Origin: Pseudoalteromonas undina
GTDB taxonomy: Bacteria > Pseudomonadota > Gammaproteobacteria > Enterobacterales > Alteromonadaceae
Reading direction: 5' to 3'
DNA length: 64,000 nt
Assembly (NCBI RefSeq): GCF_000238275.3
Contig: NZ_AHCF03000003.1
Span: 248,001 to 312,000, forward strand
Each line of letters begins with the position of its first letter. Within the stretch, counting starts at the first letter, position 1. Both the position numbers and the translations under genes were made by a program. The notes beneath the pieces were generated by a model. The model saw only the letters and a program-made list of their open reading frames with translations, was not told the origin of the DNA and made no database searches. Shown here in pieces: positions 1 to 10,518 of the stretch.

Positions 1-408
1 ATTATAGTTTGTACAATAATCATGTTGGGTTTTAGGCGCCAGCTTAATGCCATGTTGTTAGGCGATGAAAGTGCGACAACGCTTGGCGTAAGAGTACATC
101 GTTTTAGAATTTTAATGCTTATTTTAAGCTCGTTGATCACGGCCGTGTTAGTTGCCAACTGTGGTGGTATTGGTTTTGTTGGCTTGATGGTGCCACACAT
201 AGTGCGCTTTTTTATCTCTCAAGGTAGCCGCGTTGGATTATTAATGACCGGGTTAGTCGGGGGAATATTTATGGTGTGGGTCGATGTGCTCGCTCGCTCA
301 CTATTAAGTAATCAAGAGTTGCCAATCGGGGTGATCACGGCGGCTATCGGCAGTCTATTCTTTTTAAGTATATTGTATTTTCGTAAGCGCCAGCTGGTGG
401 TTCAATAA
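1..408 (+). CDS. btuC: Cobalamin/iron-chelate ABC transporter permease, C-terminal part (BtuC/FecCD family)
   Basis: The frame is open from base 1, so this is the last ~135 residues of a FecCD-type permease whose start lies outside the window. It keeps the family's [11 protein letters not shown] segment, the conserved [13 protein letters not shown] stretch and late membrane helices. Such permeases form the channel of a periplasmic-binding-protein-dependent ABC importer in the inner membrane. The stop codon overlaps the cobQ start by one base (TAATG), and a btuF-like binding-protein gene lies three genes downstream, so cobalamin is the likely substrate. The symbol is inferred from this context; a siderophore permease of the same family would look much the same. 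Confidence 0.85.
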   Translation: MIVCTIIMLGFRRQLNAMLLGDESATTLGVRVHRFRILMLILSSLITAVLVANCGGIGFVGLMVPHIVRFFISQGSRVGLLMTGLVGGIFMVWVDVLARSLLSNQELPIGVITAAIGSLFFLSILYFRKRQLVVQ

Positions 409-1889
409 TGAAAACACTAATGGTACAAGGCACTACCTCAGATGCGGGTAAAAGCACCTTAGTTGCAGCGCTTTGCAGAGTGTTTGCCAATCAAGGTGTT
501 AATGTTGCGCCGTTTAAACCGCAAAACATGGCGCTTAATAGTGCCGTAACTCACGATGGCGGTGAAATTGGTAGAGCCCAAGCATTACAAGCCGTTGCAG
601 CAAAAGTAGCACCTGAAATAGACTTTAACCCGATATTACTCAAACCCAATAGTGATACCGGCGCGCAAGTTATTATTCATGGTAGGGCTATCAGCAATAT
701 GGAAGCCGACTCTTACCATGACTATAAAAAAGTGGCTATGGAAGCGGTATTAACCTCGCATAATCGTTTAGCTAAACGCTTTGACTTATTGTTGGTTGAA
801 GGGGCTGGTAGCCCAGCTGAAATTAACTTACGCGCAAACGATATCGCCAATATGGGCTACGCCGAAAAGGTCGATTGCCCGGTTATTATTATTGCTGATA
901 TTGATAAAGGGGGTGTGTTTGCTCACTTAGTAGGGACTTTGGCGCTATTAAGCGAATCAGAGCAAGCACGGGTAAAAGGCTTTGTGATTAATCGTTTTCG
1001 TGGTGACATTAGCCTATTACAAGGCGGGTTAGATTGGCTTGAAGAGTACACAGGTAAACCTGTGTTAGGGGTGTTACCCTACCTACACGATTTAGCACTT
1101 GATGCCGAAGATGCCGTTGCCATAGATAATAATGTGACCGAAGCCAGCATTAATATTGCGGTGCTGCTAGTGCCTCATATTAGTAACCATACCGATTTTG
1201 ATGCACTGCGATTACACCCACATATAAATATAACCTATGTGCGCCATACTCAAACAATTCCTGATGTTGATTTAATTATTGTGCCTGGCAGTAAAAATGT
1301 ACTTAGCGATTTGGTATTTTTAAAAAATGAAGGCTGGGATCAGCAAATAAAACGCCATTTACGCTATGGTGGCAAAGTATTGGGTATTTGCGGCGGTATG
1401 CAAATGCTAGGTAATACGATTTGTGACCCTAATGCGGTGGAATCATCATTAGGGCAAATAGCTGGGTTAGCGCTTAGCGATTTTGATACGTTATTGGGTG
1501 AGCAAAAAGTGCTAAGCCAAGTAAATGCAATACTCAATTTAAACCAGCAGCAGGTTGCTTGTCAGGGTTACGAAATACATGCTGGGATCAGTAAAGGTCA
1601 AGCGCTCAACAAACCACTTATTCGCTTTAACAAACACCCAAATGGCTTTGAAACTGATGGTTTTATTAGTGATGATAATGCTATTGCTGGTACTTATTTA
1701 CATGGCTTATTTGACAACGCAGCCGCTACAGAACTGCTATTAAAGTGGCTAAAACCAGACAGTGAAATTAGTGCTATCAGCATCAATGAACATCGCGAGC
1801 GCCAGCTAGAACGCCTCGCTGAAATGTGCCAAACACATTTAAACATTGAACAAATTATTAAAATTTACCAAGGACATAACAATGACTGA
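408..1889 (+). CDS. cobQ: Cobyric acid synthase CobQ (CbiP)
   Basis: The 493-residue product amidates the b, d, e and g side chains of adenosylcobyrinic a,c-diamide in late cobalamin synthesis or salvage. The N-terminus carries the dethiobiotin-synthetase-like nucleotide-binding motif [10 protein letters not shown] (residues ~8-17). The C-terminal half is a class I glutamine amidotransferase: Cys328 sits in [10 protein letters not shown] and His432 in TYLHGLF. The length is normal for the family. The ATG shares one base with the upstream permease stop, and the gene end overlaps cobO by 8 bases, which points to translational coupling in one operon. Confidence 0.95.
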   Translation: MKTLMVQGTTSDAGKSTLVAALCRVFANQGVNVAPFKPQNMALNSAVTHDGGEIGRAQALQAVAAKVAPEIDFNPILLKPNSDTGAQVIIHGRAISNMEADSYHDYKKVAMEAVLTSHNRLAKRFDLLLVEGAGSPAEINLRANDIANMGYAEKVDCPVIIIADIDKGGVFAHLVGTLALLSESEQARVKGFVINRFRGDISLLQGGLDWLEEYTGKPVLGVLPYLHDLALDAEDAVAIDNNVTEASINIAVLLVPHISNHTDFDALRLHPHINITYVRHTQTIPDVDLIIVPGSKNVLSDLVFLKNEGWDQQIKRHLRYGGKVLGICGGMQMLGNTICDPNAVESSLGQIAGLALSDFDTLLGEQKVLSQVNAILNLNQQQVACQGYEIHAGISKGQALNKPLIRFNKHPNGFETDGFISDDNAIAGTYLHGLFDNAAATELLLKWLKPDSEISAISINEHRERQLERLAEMCQTHLNIEQIIKIYQGHNND

Positions 1890-2481
1890 ATCAACAAACG
1901 ACAAGCACCAACAGCGCCAGCAAAAAGTAAAAGAACAAGTTGATGCTCGAGTAGCAGCGGCACAGCAAGAAAAAGGCATTTTTCAGGTTATTACTGGTAA
2001 TGGCAAAGGTAAATCAACCTCTGGTTTTGGTGTGGTTGCACGCTGTGTTGGCCATGGTAAAAAGGCCGCGGTATGTCAGTTCATTAAAGGTACATGGGAA
2101 TGTGGTGAGCGTAATTTACTACAAGGTGCTGGAGTTGAATTTGCTGTTATGAACACAGGTTTTACTTGGGATACGCAAAATAAAGAGGCCGATACTGCGG
2201 CAGCACAAGCAACATGGCAAGAGTCAAAGCGGATGCTAAGCGACAGCAGTATCGATGTGGTATTACTCGATGAGCTCACCTATATGGTGACCTATGGCTA
2301 TATCGACCTTGAGGAAGTGGTTGCTGCAATTAACAACCGACCTGCAATGCAATCGGTAATTATTACTGGCCGTGCTGCGCACCGTACCTTAATTGAGCTG
2401 GCCGATACCGTAAGTGAAGTGCGTAATGTAAAGCATGCGTTTGAGTCGGGCGTAAAAGCACTAAAAGGCTTTGATTACTAA
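1882..2481 (+). CDS. cobO: Cob(I)yrinic acid a,c-diamide adenosyltransferase
   Basis: The 199-residue enzyme transfers the adenosyl group of ATP to Co(I) corrinoids (CobA/CobO/BtuR family). The P-loop [14 protein letters not shown] lies at about residue 37, followed by the family segments [14 protein letters not shown] and [14 protein letters not shown] start at ATG 1882 because AAGGA stands just upstream and the product then matches the usual ~200 residues; an in-frame ATG at 1846 would add 12 unlike residues inside cobQ. The stop overlaps the next ATG by one base (TAATG), placing it in the btuC-cobQ-cobO-btuF operon. Confidence 0.93.
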   Translation: MTESTNDKHQQRQQKVKEQVDARVAAAQQEKGIFQVITGNGKGKSTSGFGVVARCVGHGKKAAVCQFIKGTWECGERNLLQGAGVEFAVMNTGFTWDTQNKEADTAAAQATWQESKRMLSDSSIDVVLLDELTYMVTYGYIDLEEVVAAINNRPAMQSVIITGRAAHRTLIELADTVSEVRNVKHAFESGVKALKGFDY

Positions 2482-3329
2482 TGTTAAAACGCATTATTCT
2501 TGGGCTGTTATTGTTTGCTGTTTATGTACCTCAAGTATTAGCCGACAAGCCGCTTCGTATTGTGGCTTTGGCACCACACATAGTCGAAAATTTATATGCT
2601 ATTGGGGCGGGTGATCTAATAGTGGGCACGCTGGATTACGCAGATTACCCACAAGAGGCGACTAAAATTGAGCGTATCGGCGGCTATAATGGCATTTCTA
2701 TCGAAAAGTTACTCATGCTCAAGCCTGACATGGTCATTGCGTGGAAAAGCGGTAATCAGGCAGAAGATTTAGCACAAATTAAGCGACTAGGGATTGAATT
2801 GCATTTAAGTAATCCACGCTCTATTGAAGGCGTAGCTAAGGAAATACTAAAATTAGGTCAATTAACCGGTCATATTGAGCAAAGTAAAAAAGTAGCTGAG
2901 GCATTTACAGTTAAGCTCAACGCAATTAAAGCCGCGCAGCATAATAAAACCATGCTTACTGGGTTTTATCAGCTGTGGCCAGAGCCTATGATGACGGTAT
3001 CAAAAAATACCTGGATAAATCAGTTAATCGAAACCTGCCAAGTAACCAATGTATTTGCCGACAGCGACACAGATTACCCACAAATCAGCATTGAAAACGT
3101 GATAGTGACTAAGCCACAAGTTATTATTATTCCTGATGAAAAATCAAAACGGGTAATACCTACAGTTAATTGGCAGCAATGGCCTGAAATTCCGGCGGTT
3201 AAATATGAGCAATTTATTAGTGTTAACGCGGATTTATTACATCGTTTTTCCCCTAGAATGCTTGATGGGTTAGCACAAATGTGTGACAAAATTGAGGTAT
3301 CTAGAGAACTTATTAAGAGTCAATTATGA
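2481..3329 (+). CDS. btuF: Periplasmic cobalamin-binding protein BtuF-like
   Basis: The 282-residue protein has a signal peptide (hydrophobic residues ~4-20, cleavage near VLA-D) and a helical-backbone TroA/BtuF binding fold. Recognisable segments are YADYP (residues ~53-57) and [13 protein letters not shown], both close to enteric BtuF. It should bind cobalamin in the periplasm and deliver it to the permease encoded at the window edge. It overlaps cobO by one base and ung by four, so it is in the same transcript. A related corrinoid or heme ligand cannot be excluded from sequence alone. Confidence 0.88.
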   Translation: MLKRIILGLLLFAVYVPQVLADKPLRIVALAPHIVENLYAIGAGDLIVGTLDYADYPQEATKIERIGGYNGISIEKLLMLKPDMVIAWKSGNQAEDLAQIKRLGIELHLSNPRSIEGVAKEILKLGQLTGHIEQSKKVAEAFTVKLNAIKAAQHNKTMLTGFYQLWPEPMMTVSKNTWINQLIETCQVTNVFADSDTDYPQISIENVIVTKPQVIIIPDEKSKRVIPTVNWQQWPEIPAVKYEQFISVNADLLHRFSPRMLDGLAQMCDKIEVSRELIKSQL

Positions 3330-3988
3330 GCAACTGGTCATCTTTTTTAAATCACGAACTTAGCCAAGCATATATGCAGCAAACCCTTGAATATGTTGCG
3401 AATAAACGATCAAACGGTATTGCTGTGTATCCACCAGAACCGCAGGTGTTTAGTGCATTTGATGCAACTCCACTTAGCGATATTAAAGTGGTTATATTAG
3501 GCCAAGACCCTTACCATGGAGAAGGGCAAGCGCATGGCTTGTGTTTTTCTGTATTGCCTGAAGTTAAAAAGCTCCCGCCTTCACTTAAAAATATTTATAA
3601 AGAGTTAGTGACTGACATTAATGGTTTTATTACGCCAGAGCATGGCTATTTACAAAGCTGGGCAGATCAAGGCGTGTTTTTGCTTAATACCGTATTAACA
3701 GTAGAGCAAGGCCAAGCCCATTCCCATAAACATTTAGGTTGGGAGCAATTTACCGATAACGTAATTACTCATATAAATGAGCATTGCCAAGGAGTGGTGT
3801 TTATTTTGTGGGGCGCACATGCACAAAAAAAAGGTAAAAGCATTGATCGCCAGCGCCATCATGTATTGTCTGGACCGCACCCTTCACCGCTTTCAGCGCA
3901 TCGCGGCTTTTTTGGCTGTCAGCACTTTTCAAAAACCAATGAACTGTTAATAGCGCAAGGAGCGCAGCCCATTAATTGGCAAGTATAG
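3326..3988 (+). CDS. ung: Uracil-DNA glycosylase, family 1
   Basis: The 220-residue enzyme excises uracil from DNA and starts base excision repair. The catalytic-water motif [17 protein letters not shown] carries Asp61, and the minor-groove loop [15 protein letters not shown] carries His185. Length matches bacterial Ung. The ATG overlaps the btuF stop by four bases (ATGA) with no separate ribosome site, so translation is probably coupled to the cobalamin genes. That gives a repair enzyme co-transcribed with vitamin uptake genes. A strong hairpin follows at 4003-4032. Confidence 0.97.
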   Translation: MSNWSSFLNHELSQAYMQQTLEYVANKRSNGIAVYPPEPQVFSAFDATPLSDIKVVILGQDPYHGEGQAHGLCFSVLPEVKKLPPSLKNIYKELVTDINGFITPEHGYLQSWADQGVFLLNTVLTVEQGQAHSHKHLGWEQFTDNVITHINEHCQGVVFILWGAHAQKKGKSIDRQRHHVLSGPHPSPLSAHRGFFGCQHFSKTNELLIAQGAQPINWQV

Positions 3989-4002
3989 GGTAATTGGTAT
4001 TA

Positions 4003-4032
4003 AAAAAGGCTTTCATAAATGAAAGCCTTTTT
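4003..4032. terminator. Bidirectional rho-independent terminator between ung and the DUF3545 gene
   Basis: The stem AAAAAGGCTTTCAT / ATGAAAGCCTTTTT is perfect with a two-base loop region. It has A and T tracts on both sides and sits between two converging genes. Confidence 0.88.
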
Positions 4033-4047
4033 AGTTGCTGTTGTTGA

Positions 4048-4236
4048 TTAAAACTCTAATTCATCAATAGCAATACTATCAGCAAAATAGTCGAGCTCCT
4101 GTAGTTCTTTGCGCAAACGTTGCTTATCTTTTATTGCTTCTATTTCGCGCCATTTTCTTTTTTTATTTTTTTGAGAGGTTTTTTTCGATGTATCAGAACC
4201 TTCTAATATCTCTATTATTTCGTTTAGGCTATCCAT
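4048..4236 (-). CDS. DUF3545 family small protein
   Basis: This 62-residue protein is highly charged, with a lysine/arginine-rich middle (KKTSQKNKKRKWREIEAIKDK) and an acidic C-terminus. I recognise the pattern as the small DUF3545 family found in Vibrio, Shewanella and Pseudoalteromonas; its function is unknown. A ribosome site (AGGAGA) lies upstream of the ATG on the minus strand, supporting translation. It converges on ung across a shared terminator. Confidence 0.75.
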   Translation of the reverse strand: MDSLNEIIEILEGSDTSKKTSQKNKKRKWREIEAIKDKQRLRKELQELDYFADSIAIDELEF

Positions 4237-4411
4237 TGATTATCTCCTATTGACCACTTTTTGAACCTCGGCAGTATCTATACCACAGCTATTAATAAAA
4301 TAGAATATAAATGTGACGAAACTGTTACTGATGGGTGGTATTTTGATGAAGATCAATACAAAAAGAACGTAAATGGGGACAAGTCGAGTATTTAAAGTAA
4401 ATCGCAGACAT

Positions 4412-4440
4412 AAAAAAACGCCGCTAAAAGCGACGTTTCT
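4412..4440 (-). terminator. Rho-independent terminator of tal
   Basis: Read on the minus strand, AACGTCGC and GCGGCGTT pair (one wobble) around TTTTA and are followed by a run of Ts. It lies about 25 bases after the tal stop. Confidence 0.8.
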
Positions 4441-4462
4441 TAACTCATTAAACAGCTGTTAG

Positions 4463-5413
4463 TTACATCGCTTTAAAGCGTGCCTCTAGTTGCTCTTGCG
4501 CATCTGCAAATGAGCGAATACCTTCAGCTAGTTTCTCAGTGGCCATAGCATCTTGGTTATGTAACCAACGGAACTGTGCTTCGCTAAGTGGCTCTGGTTT
4601 TGGCTCTTTAGCAATGTCGCTCTCTAGTAAGTACTCTTGTGCGTCTTCTAAATTACCTAGCTCTTCTAAAAGATTAGGACTAATTGTTAGCTTATCGCAG
4701 CCTGTAAGGGCAATAATTTCACCGGTGTTACGAAAGCTTGCGCCCATAACAACCGTTTTGTAATCGTGACGTTTGTAAAACTCAAAAATACTACGCACCG
4801 ATTGTACGCCAGGATCTTGTAGCGGGTCGGTTGGTTTTTCCATACCGTTTGCTACGTGCCAATCTAAAATTCTGCCAACAAATGGCGAAATTAAAAATAC
4901 GTTTGCATCAGCACAGGCACGAGCTTGAGCATCACTAAATAAAAGCGTTAAGTTACATTTAGTGCCTTCTTTTTCTAACTGTTCTGCGGCTTTAATGCCT
5001 TCCCAAGTAGAGGCAACTTTAATTAAAATCTTGTCTTTGCTTACACCTTCTTTCTCGTAAAGGCTTAGTAAAGTATGTGCTTTATTAATTGTTGCTTGGG
5101 TATCAAATGATAAACGTGCATCAACCTCAGTAGAAATATAACCCGGAACAATTTCGCTAATTTCTTTACCGAGTAACACTGCAAAATAGTCACAAGCCAG
5201 CTCTAGTTGTTTTGCAGGCTGTTGCTCGGTTTCTTTAGCGTATTGCCATGCTTTATCTAGATAAGGTTTGTAAGCTTCAATCTCGCTCGCTTTTAAAAGC
5301 AGCGATGGATTGGTAGTCGCATCTTCAGGTTGATGTTTTTTTATGGCTTCTATATCGCCCGTGTCGGCCACGATAGAAGAATGTTGTTTAAGCCTTTGTA
5401 GAGCGCTAGTCAT
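4463..5413 (-). CDS. tal: Transaldolase
   Basis: The 316-residue enzyme of the non-oxidative pentose phosphate pathway moves a dihydroxyacetone unit between sugar phosphates. The Schiff-base lysine is Lys132 in [11 protein letters not shown], the same number as in E. coli TalB. The [10 protein letters not shown] motif (residues ~31-40) is also present. A GAGGAAAA ribosome site precedes the ATG. It is divergent from yaaA, and the tal-yaaA neighbourhood is also seen in enteric bacteria. Confidence 0.97.
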   Translation of the reverse strand: MTSALQRLKQHSSIVADTGDIEAIKKHQPEDATTNPSLLLKASEIEAYKPYLDKAWQYAKETEQQPAKQLELACDYFAVLLGKEISEIVPGYISTEVDARLSFDTQATINKAHTLLSLYEKEGVSKDKILIKVASTWEGIKAAEQLEKEGTKCNLTLLFSDAQARACADANVFLISPFVGRILDWHVANGMEKPTDPLQDPGVQSVRSIFEFYKRHDYKTVVMGASFRNTGEIIALTGCDKLTISPNLLEELGNLEDAQEYLLESDIAKEPKPEPLSEAQFRWLHNQDAMATEKLAEGIRSFADAQEQLEARFKAM

Positions 5414-5631
5414 TTGCTTTTCCTCATTCCAAGCAAGTTAAAAGAAAATCTAAACTACCTTAATATAGCTATACTGCAACAGTGTGACAATGCTTGATAG
5501 GTCTTATGTCCTTATCAATGAAAAAACGGTAACGGTTGAGTTTTAGGTAGGATAATTTTAAACAAAACGTGCTTTTCGTCTCATTTAATGTTGAAATTGA
5601 CATTAAATAATTTACAAGTCAATAGCTAACT

Positions 5632-6411
5632 ATGATCACTGTTATTTCACCAGCAAAGAATCTTGATTACGACACGCCACCCGCAACAGATAAGTTCACT
5701 CAACCTGAATTACTTGAGCACAGCGAAGCGCTCATGAAAGTATGCCGTGAACTAACTCCTGCGCAGATTGGCAGTTTAATGAAAATTAGCGATAAGCTCG
5801 CGGGCCTTAATGCAGCACGTTTTAGTGAGTGGGCGCAACCGTTTACTACGAGTAATGCTAAACAGGCTGTGCTTGCCTTTAATGGCGATGTATATGGCGG
5901 TTTAGATGCCGACACCCTAACGGCTAAGCAACTTGATTATGCTCAAGAGCATTTACGTATACTCTCGGGTTTATACGGATTATTAAAACCACTTGATTTA
6001 ATGCAAGCCTACCGCCTAGAAATGGGTACAAAGCTTGAAAACAGCCGTGGTAAAAACCTATATGAGTTTTGGGGCAGTATTATTGCTAATAAACTTAACG
6101 ACGTTTTAGCGGCGCAAGATGCACAATACTTAGTTAATTTAGCGTCTAACGAATACTTTAAAGCGGTAGATAAAAAATCGCTTAACGCACAAATTATTAC
6201 GCCACATTTTAAAGACTGTAAAAACGGCCAATATAAAGTGATTAGCTTTTACGCTAAAAAAGCGCGCGGTATGATGGCGCGTTACCTTATCGAAAACCAA
6301 GTCACGCAGTTAAGTCAGCTTAAAGAGTTTACCGTGGCCGGTTATTACTTTAGCTCAGAGGCAACCACTAAAGAACTTGAACCGGTATTTTTGCGCGAAG
6401 AGCAAAGCTAA
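5632..6411 (+). CDS. yaaA: Peroxide stress protein YaaA (DUF328)
   Basis: The 259-residue cytosolic protein matches YaaA, which limits free iron and DNA damage during peroxide stress in E. coli. Hallmarks are the N-terminal [23 protein letters not shown] (residues ~82-92), the [15 protein letters not shown] stretch and the [11 protein letters not shown] segment. Length is normal. In E. coli the gene is under OxyR; no operator could be identified by eye in the 218-base divergent region shared with tal. Confidence 0.95.
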   Translation: MITVISPAKNLDYDTPPATDKFTQPELLEHSEALMKVCRELTPAQIGSLMKISDKLAGLNAARFSEWAQPFTTSNAKQAVLAFNGDVYGGLDADTLTAKQLDYAQEHLRILSGLYGLLKPLDLMQAYRLEMGTKLENSRGKNLYEFWGSIIANKLNDVLAAQDAQYLVNLASNEYFKAVDKKSLNAQIITPHFKDCKNGQYKVISFYAKKARGMMARYLIENQVTQLSQLKEFTVAGYYFSSEATTKELEPVFLREEQS

Positions 6412-6443
6412 ATTTAGCGCTATTTGCAGCTAAACACATACCC

Positions 6444-6473
6444 AAAAAGCTATGCACTGCATGGCTTTTTTTA
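6444..6473 (+). terminator. Rho-independent terminator of yaaA
   Basis: AAAAGCTAT and ATGGCTTTT pair (one wobble) around a short loop, followed by a T run. Confidence 0.75.
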
Positions 6474-6530
6474 TACTGGCGCTATTTTTGCAAACCTTAG
6501 GTTATTAATAGAAACTAAGGTATAAAATAA

Positions 6531-7487
6531 ATGCTCTCAATTCCCTCAATTACAGAAGCCGAAAAACTTATAGAAGAGAAGCTCGGCGGTTGGTTTGATG
6601 TTGTTATAAGTCATATCCCTAACTTTATAGTCGCGGTGATTATTGCGATTATATTTTCATTCATTGCCCGCCTTGCAGGCAAAGGAATGAAAAAAGTATT
6701 ACGTCGCTCGCTCGATTCAACTCAAATTGCCGACTTAATGGCCTCCATTTTTAAAGTTATTGTTCTGAGTGTTGGGGTCTTTATTGCCCTTGATTTTATG
6801 GGCTTAAAAAGTACCGTTACGTCACTGCTTGCGGGTGCAGGTATTGTTGGTCTCGCCATTGGTTTTGCTTTTCAAGATATGACCGAAAACCTAATTGCGG
6901 GTATTGCTATGGGTATTCGTAAACCGTTCAAAGCGGGTGATGTTATCGAGACCGATAACGTATTTGGTTCAGTGCATTCAATAAACTTGCGCAACACACT
7001 AATAGAGAGCTTTTACGGGCAGTTGATACTGGTTCCTAATAAAATACTATTTAGAAATGTACTGCGTAATTACAGCACTTTAGGGGTCAGAAGAATAGAG
7101 GTACCTGTAGGTATTTCTTACGCTGATGATATAGAAAAAGCCAGTGAAGTTATTGTCGAAAAAATTAATCAATTCGACTTTGTGATCCGCAAAAATGAGA
7201 CCGCGGTGTACGCAGAAGGCTTTGGTGATAGCAGTATAAACTTACTGGTATGGTTTTGGATTAAATACCCTGGTGAGCCCGATTTTATGACGGTGCGTCA
7301 CAAAGGTGTTGTGGCAGTAAAGCAAGCACTCGATGCTGCTGATATAAGTATTCCGTTTCCTATTCGTACGTTGGATTTTGGTATTAAGGGCGGTGAAAAA
7401 CTCGATGCCATGATAAGCGATAAAATAAGTCAGCAGTCAGCAAACAAAGAGGGTGACAATAATACTGATGCAAGCCAAGGTAAATAA
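6531..7487 (+). CDS. mscS: Small-conductance mechanosensitive channel MscS family
   Basis: The 318-residue inner-membrane protein should open on hypo-osmotic shock and release solutes. Three hydrophobic segments lie at about residues 25-45, 70-90 and 95-125. The third is the pore-lining glycine/alanine-rich helix (LLAGAGIVGLAIGFAFQDM), followed by the conserved IAGIAMGIRKPFKAGDVIE and the cytoplasmic beta domain. The C-terminal tail is hydrophilic. It is monocistronic with its own terminator. A second, larger MscS homologue lies at 50977-52245. Confidence 0.9.
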   Translation: MLSIPSITEAEKLIEEKLGGWFDVVISHIPNFIVAVIIAIIFSFIARLAGKGMKKVLRRSLDSTQIADLMASIFKVIVLSVGVFIALDFMGLKSTVTSLLAGAGIVGLAIGFAFQDMTENLIAGIAMGIRKPFKAGDVIETDNVFGSVHSINLRNTLIESFYGQLILVPNKILFRNVLRNYSTLGVRRIEVPVGISYADDIEKASEVIVEKINQFDFVIRKNETAVYAEGFGDSSINLLVWFWIKYPGEPDFMTVRHKGVVAVKQALDAADISIPFPIRTLDFGIKGGEKLDAMISDKISQQSANKEGDNNTDASQGK

Positions 7488-7538
7488 ATAATTTAAAACC
7501 CGATGGTAAAAGCATTGGGAAATAGTTACTGACTATCA

Positions 7539-7572
7539 GCGCGTTTTTACAAAGTAAAACGCGCTTTTTTAT
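7539..7572 (+). terminator. Rho-independent terminator of mscS
   Basis: GCGCGTTTT and AAAACGCGC pair around ACAAAGT, followed by a run of Ts. Confidence 0.88.
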
Positions 7573-7870
7573 AATAATTAATTGATGATCTGAAGTAATT
7601 AAAGCCTTGCGTTAACTAAGTTAAAGCGTCTTAATTAGAAAACTATATCGATAAGGTTTCTCATCTCAAAATAGATTACTTAATTAATCGAATTTGTGCT
7701 CAAGCTTGATGCAAGCCCTATATAGTAAGTGTCTGTGAGTAATAAAGGATTCAATGGTATAAGTAGCTGCAATGAGCGTCGCGATTGGTGCGTAAACGAA
7801 AAGGCTTTTAATCAAGCTATTTAAACTGGATTGGGATTATGTCTGTATTGAATTTATATTGTGAAGGCCA
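7573..7870. other. Non-coding stretch between converging genes
   Basis: About 300 bases between the mscS terminator and the terminator of the BON gene. I see no plausible reading frame with a ribosome site, no RNA gene and no obvious repeat. Confidence 0.5.
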
Positions 7871-7908
7871 TAAAAAGCGCCGCTTGTGTTGGAGAAGCAA
7901 GCAGCGCT
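7871..7908 (-). terminator. Rho-independent terminator of the BON-domain gene
   Basis: AGCGCCGCTTG (7876-7886) pairs with CAAGCAGCGCT (7898-7908) with one wobble. On the minus strand the stem is followed by TTTTTA. Confidence 0.8.
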
Positions 7909-7934
7909 GAAGAATAAGTTAAGAAGGAGGTGTA

Positions 7935-8255
7935 TTAAATAACACTAATTTTGTTGCGAATTACTTTAACTCCATCCATATTTTCTAAAAATTTTTGTGC
8001 AAGAGCACGTTCAAAACCGTTACTAGCTTTGCCATTAAGTTCAACGTCGCCATTTTCGACCTGTACGTTCAAATTTTCTAATTCTAAATTTGGATTAGTA
8101 CGTAACTCATGAGTAATAGATTGTTGTAAATTAGGTTGTGTGGCCACACTACTTACTACTGCTAAATGCGTTGCTGCACTAACTTTAAAAGCAGAGACTA
8201 ATAAAAATAAACAACAAAACGAAATAAAACCGATAGTAAATTTAATGCGACTCAT
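7935..8255 (-). CDS. Exported BON-domain protein
   Basis: The 106-residue product has a signal peptide (hydrophobic residues ~8-24, cleavage near VSA-A) and one BON domain (residues ~42-106). The domain is the OsmY/BON type with the NGDVELNGKASN turn and VKVIRNKISV end. BON domains act in the periplasm and are thought to bind phospholipid or other envelope parts. A clear AAGGAT site stands before the ATG. A conserved partner is not visible nearby, so the exact role is unknown. Confidence 0.8.
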   Translation of the reverse strand: MSRIKFTIGFISFCCLFLLVSAFKVSAATHLAVVSSVATQPNLQQSITHELRTNPNLELENLNVQVENGDVELNGKASNGFERALAQKFLENMDGVKVIRNKISVI

Positions 8256-8445
8256 AACTATATCCTTAGTGTTTTTGAAAAAGCAGCGCCGATACTCGGC
8301 GTTTTAATACTCATACACTAGCTTGGGTTACAAGTTTTATTCCAAAATTAACCATTTGAAATAATTGGATATTTTATTAAGTAGTTATTCAGCTAAGTAG
8401 TTTTTACATATTACTCTGAATTGCTTACTCACTGTTTTTAAGCCA

Positions 8446-8470
8446 CAAAAAAGCCGACAAACGTCGGCTC
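8446..8470 (-). terminator. Rho-independent terminator of srmB
   Basis: AGCCGAC and GTCGGCT pair around AAAC. On the minus strand a T run follows. Confidence 0.85.
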
Positions 8471-8493
8471 AATCAAATGTATTAAAGCTAAAG

Positions 8494-9720
8494 CTATTTT
8501 TTCTTTTTAGCTTTGGCTTTTTTCTTCGCTTTCATTTTTACTGGATCTTTACGCTTTTTAACTGGTGGCTTAGCTTCTTTATGTTTTGGCTCTAATCCTT
8601 TAAATACACGGCGTTTTAGCTTCTGTTCTATGTAACGTTCTACTTTGTAAAGGATGCCAATATCGTGCGCTTCAATTAGTGAAATCGCTATGCCTTTTTT
8701 ACCCGCGCGGCCTGTACGGCCAATACGGTGTACGTAAACATCTGCAGTGCGAGGCATATCAAAGTTAATTACGTGGCTTATATCAGCTACATCAATACCA
8801 CGCGCGGCGACATCGGTCGCGACTAAAATGCGGGTTTTGCCACTGTGGAAATTTTCCATCGCTTTCATGCGTTTATCTTGTGGCATTTCACCACGTAGCC
8901 ACGCAGCTTTAACGCCGTTATTGGTTAGTTCACCAATAAGGGTTTCAAGGCGCTCACGAGTTTTTACAAACACAATCGCTTTACTAACATCAGGGCCGTT
9001 TAAGGTGTTAACTAATAGCTCAAGTTTATGATGATAATCGTCGGCTAAATGAACCCATTGATGTATTTTAGCTTTTTCTTTGCGTGATGATTCGGCTTCA
9101 AGCAGAGCTGGGTCGTTTAAAATACGCTCTGCAAATAATTCTACGCTGTCACCTTCAAGAGTAGCTGAGAATAAAAAGCACTGACGACGGTTTTTAGCTT
9201 CATCACAAATACGCAGCATTTCTTTACGAAAGCCCATGTCGAGCATGCGGTCGGCTTCATCAAGAATGAGCATTTCTACGTTTTCTGCGTGGAAGTTTTC
9301 AGTTTCCAAATACTCCATTAAACGCCCAGGTGTGGCGATTAAAATGTCGTTATTATTTTCAAAAATTTCTTTGTGTGTACCGTAATTAATACCGCCGGTA
9401 ACCACCCCAATTTTTAAGTGGGTTTGTTTTGCAAGTAACTCACATTGTTCATGAATTTGATAAGCAAGCTCGCGAGTTGGGGTCATAATTAATACCCGTG
9501 CAAAGCCCGGGTCACGACGCGGGAAATCCATTAAATATTGAATTGCTGGAATTAAAAATGCCGCCGTTTTACCCGTACCTGTTGGTGCAGACGCTAAAAT
9601 ATCACGCCCTTGCAACGCCTCAGGAATGGCTTGTTGTTGAATGCTAGTAGGGGTTTCAAAACCCATTTTATTGATAGCATTGAGTAGCTTATTATCAAGA
9701 TCAAATTCAGAAAATTGCAT
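8494..9720 (-). CDS. srmB: ATP-dependent DEAD-box RNA helicase SrmB
   Basis: The 408-residue protein has the full DEAD-box set: Walker A SAPTGTGKT (residues 44-52), PTRELAYQ, DEAD at 154-157, SAT, and HRIGRTGR near residue 330. A lysine-rich tail (KPPVKKRKDPVKMKAKKK) forms the C-terminus, as in helicases that bind ribosomal precursors. SrmB assists early 50S assembly. The assignment over other DEAD-box members rests partly on the divergent trmN6 neighbour, an arrangement also found for E. coli srmB/yfiC. Confidence 0.93.
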   Translation of the reverse strand: MQFSEFDLDNKLLNAINKMGFETPTSIQQQAIPEALQGRDILASAPTGTGKTAAFLIPAIQYLMDFPRRDPGFARVLIMTPTRELAYQIHEQCELLAKQTHLKIGVVTGGINYGTHKEIFENNNDILIATPGRLMEYLETENFHAENVEMLILDEADRMLDMGFRKEMLRICDEAKNRRQCFLFSATLEGDSVELFAERILNDPALLEAESSRKEKAKIHQWVHLADDYHHKLELLVNTLNGPDVSKAIVFVKTRERLETLIGELTNNGVKAAWLRGEMPQDKRMKAMENFHSGKTRILVATDVAARGIDVADISHVINFDMPRTADVYVHRIGRTGRAGKKGIAISLIEAHDIGILYKVERYIEQKLKRRVFKGLEPKHKEAKPPVKKRKDPVKMKAKKKAKAKKKK

Positions 9721-9796
9721 AGAGTGTCAAAAATAGGGGACAATTGCCGTTAATTATACGCACTTAAACCTACTTGGTGAATGAAAAGGTGAAAAA

Positions 9797-10495
9797 ATGT
9801 CTGGTTTTGCATTTAAACAATTTAAGGTTGAGCACGACCAGTGCGCCATGAAGGTATCTACCGATGGTATTTTACTTGGAGCATGGGCTGATTTAAGCGG
9901 TGCAAGTTCGTTATTAGATATTGGCACAGGTACGGGGTTGTTGGCGTTAATGTGTAAACAGCGAGTGCCAGATTTAAAGGTGAGTGCGGTTGAGGTTGAT
10001 AAGGCCGCCTACCAGCAAGCTGTACAAAATTGCCAGCAAAGCCCTTGGCCAGACATTAGCATTTATCACCAGTGTGTACAGCAGTTTGCGGCTGAGACTA
10101 AATTTGATTGCGTTATATCTAATCCACCTTATTTTAATCACAGTTTAAAAAGTGATAATGCAGCACGCAATGCCGCTCGCCATACCGATGGTTTAAGCTT
10201 TGCAGAACTGATTGCTGCGTTTAAACGCTTAACGCATAAGCAAGCACGTTTTAATTTAATTCTGCCTAGTGAAGAGGCACAGTTATTTATAACCTTGGCG
10301 CAGCAGCAAGGGCTGTATTTAAGCGCGCATTGCCAAGTAAAAACCACACCGAGTAAAGTGTTCAGCCGCAGCTTAATGCGCTTTAGCTCAATCAAAACAG
10401 AATTAGAGCAATCAGTGCTTTGCATAAAAGATGAAAACAACACCTACACAGCTGATTATGTCGGGCTTTGCAAAGCATTTTATTTAAAGATGTAA
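9797..10495 (+). CDS. trmN6: tRNA1(Val) (adenine(37)-N6)-methyltransferase
   Basis: The 232-residue class I methyltransferase has the SAM-binding motif DIGTGTG at residues 41-47 and the N6-adenine catalytic motif NPPY at 109-112. It matches the TrmN6/YfiC family, which methylates A37 next to the anticodon of tRNA-Val. An AAGGTG ribosome site precedes the ATG. It is divergent from srmB with about 76 bases between starts, as in other gammaproteobacteria. Confidence 0.92.
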   Translation: MSGFAFKQFKVEHDQCAMKVSTDGILLGAWADLSGASSLLDIGTGTGLLALMCKQRVPDLKVSAVEVDKAAYQQAVQNCQQSPWPDISIYHQCVQQFAAETKFDCVISNPPYFNHSLKSDNAARNAARHTDGLSFAELIAAFKRLTHKQARFNLILPSEEAQLFITLAQQQGLYLSAHCQVKTTPSKVFSRSLMRFSSIKTELEQSVLCIKDENNTYTADYVGLCKAFYLKM

Positions 10496-10518
10496 GCTAT
10501 TTGTTGAGCTTGGTTATT

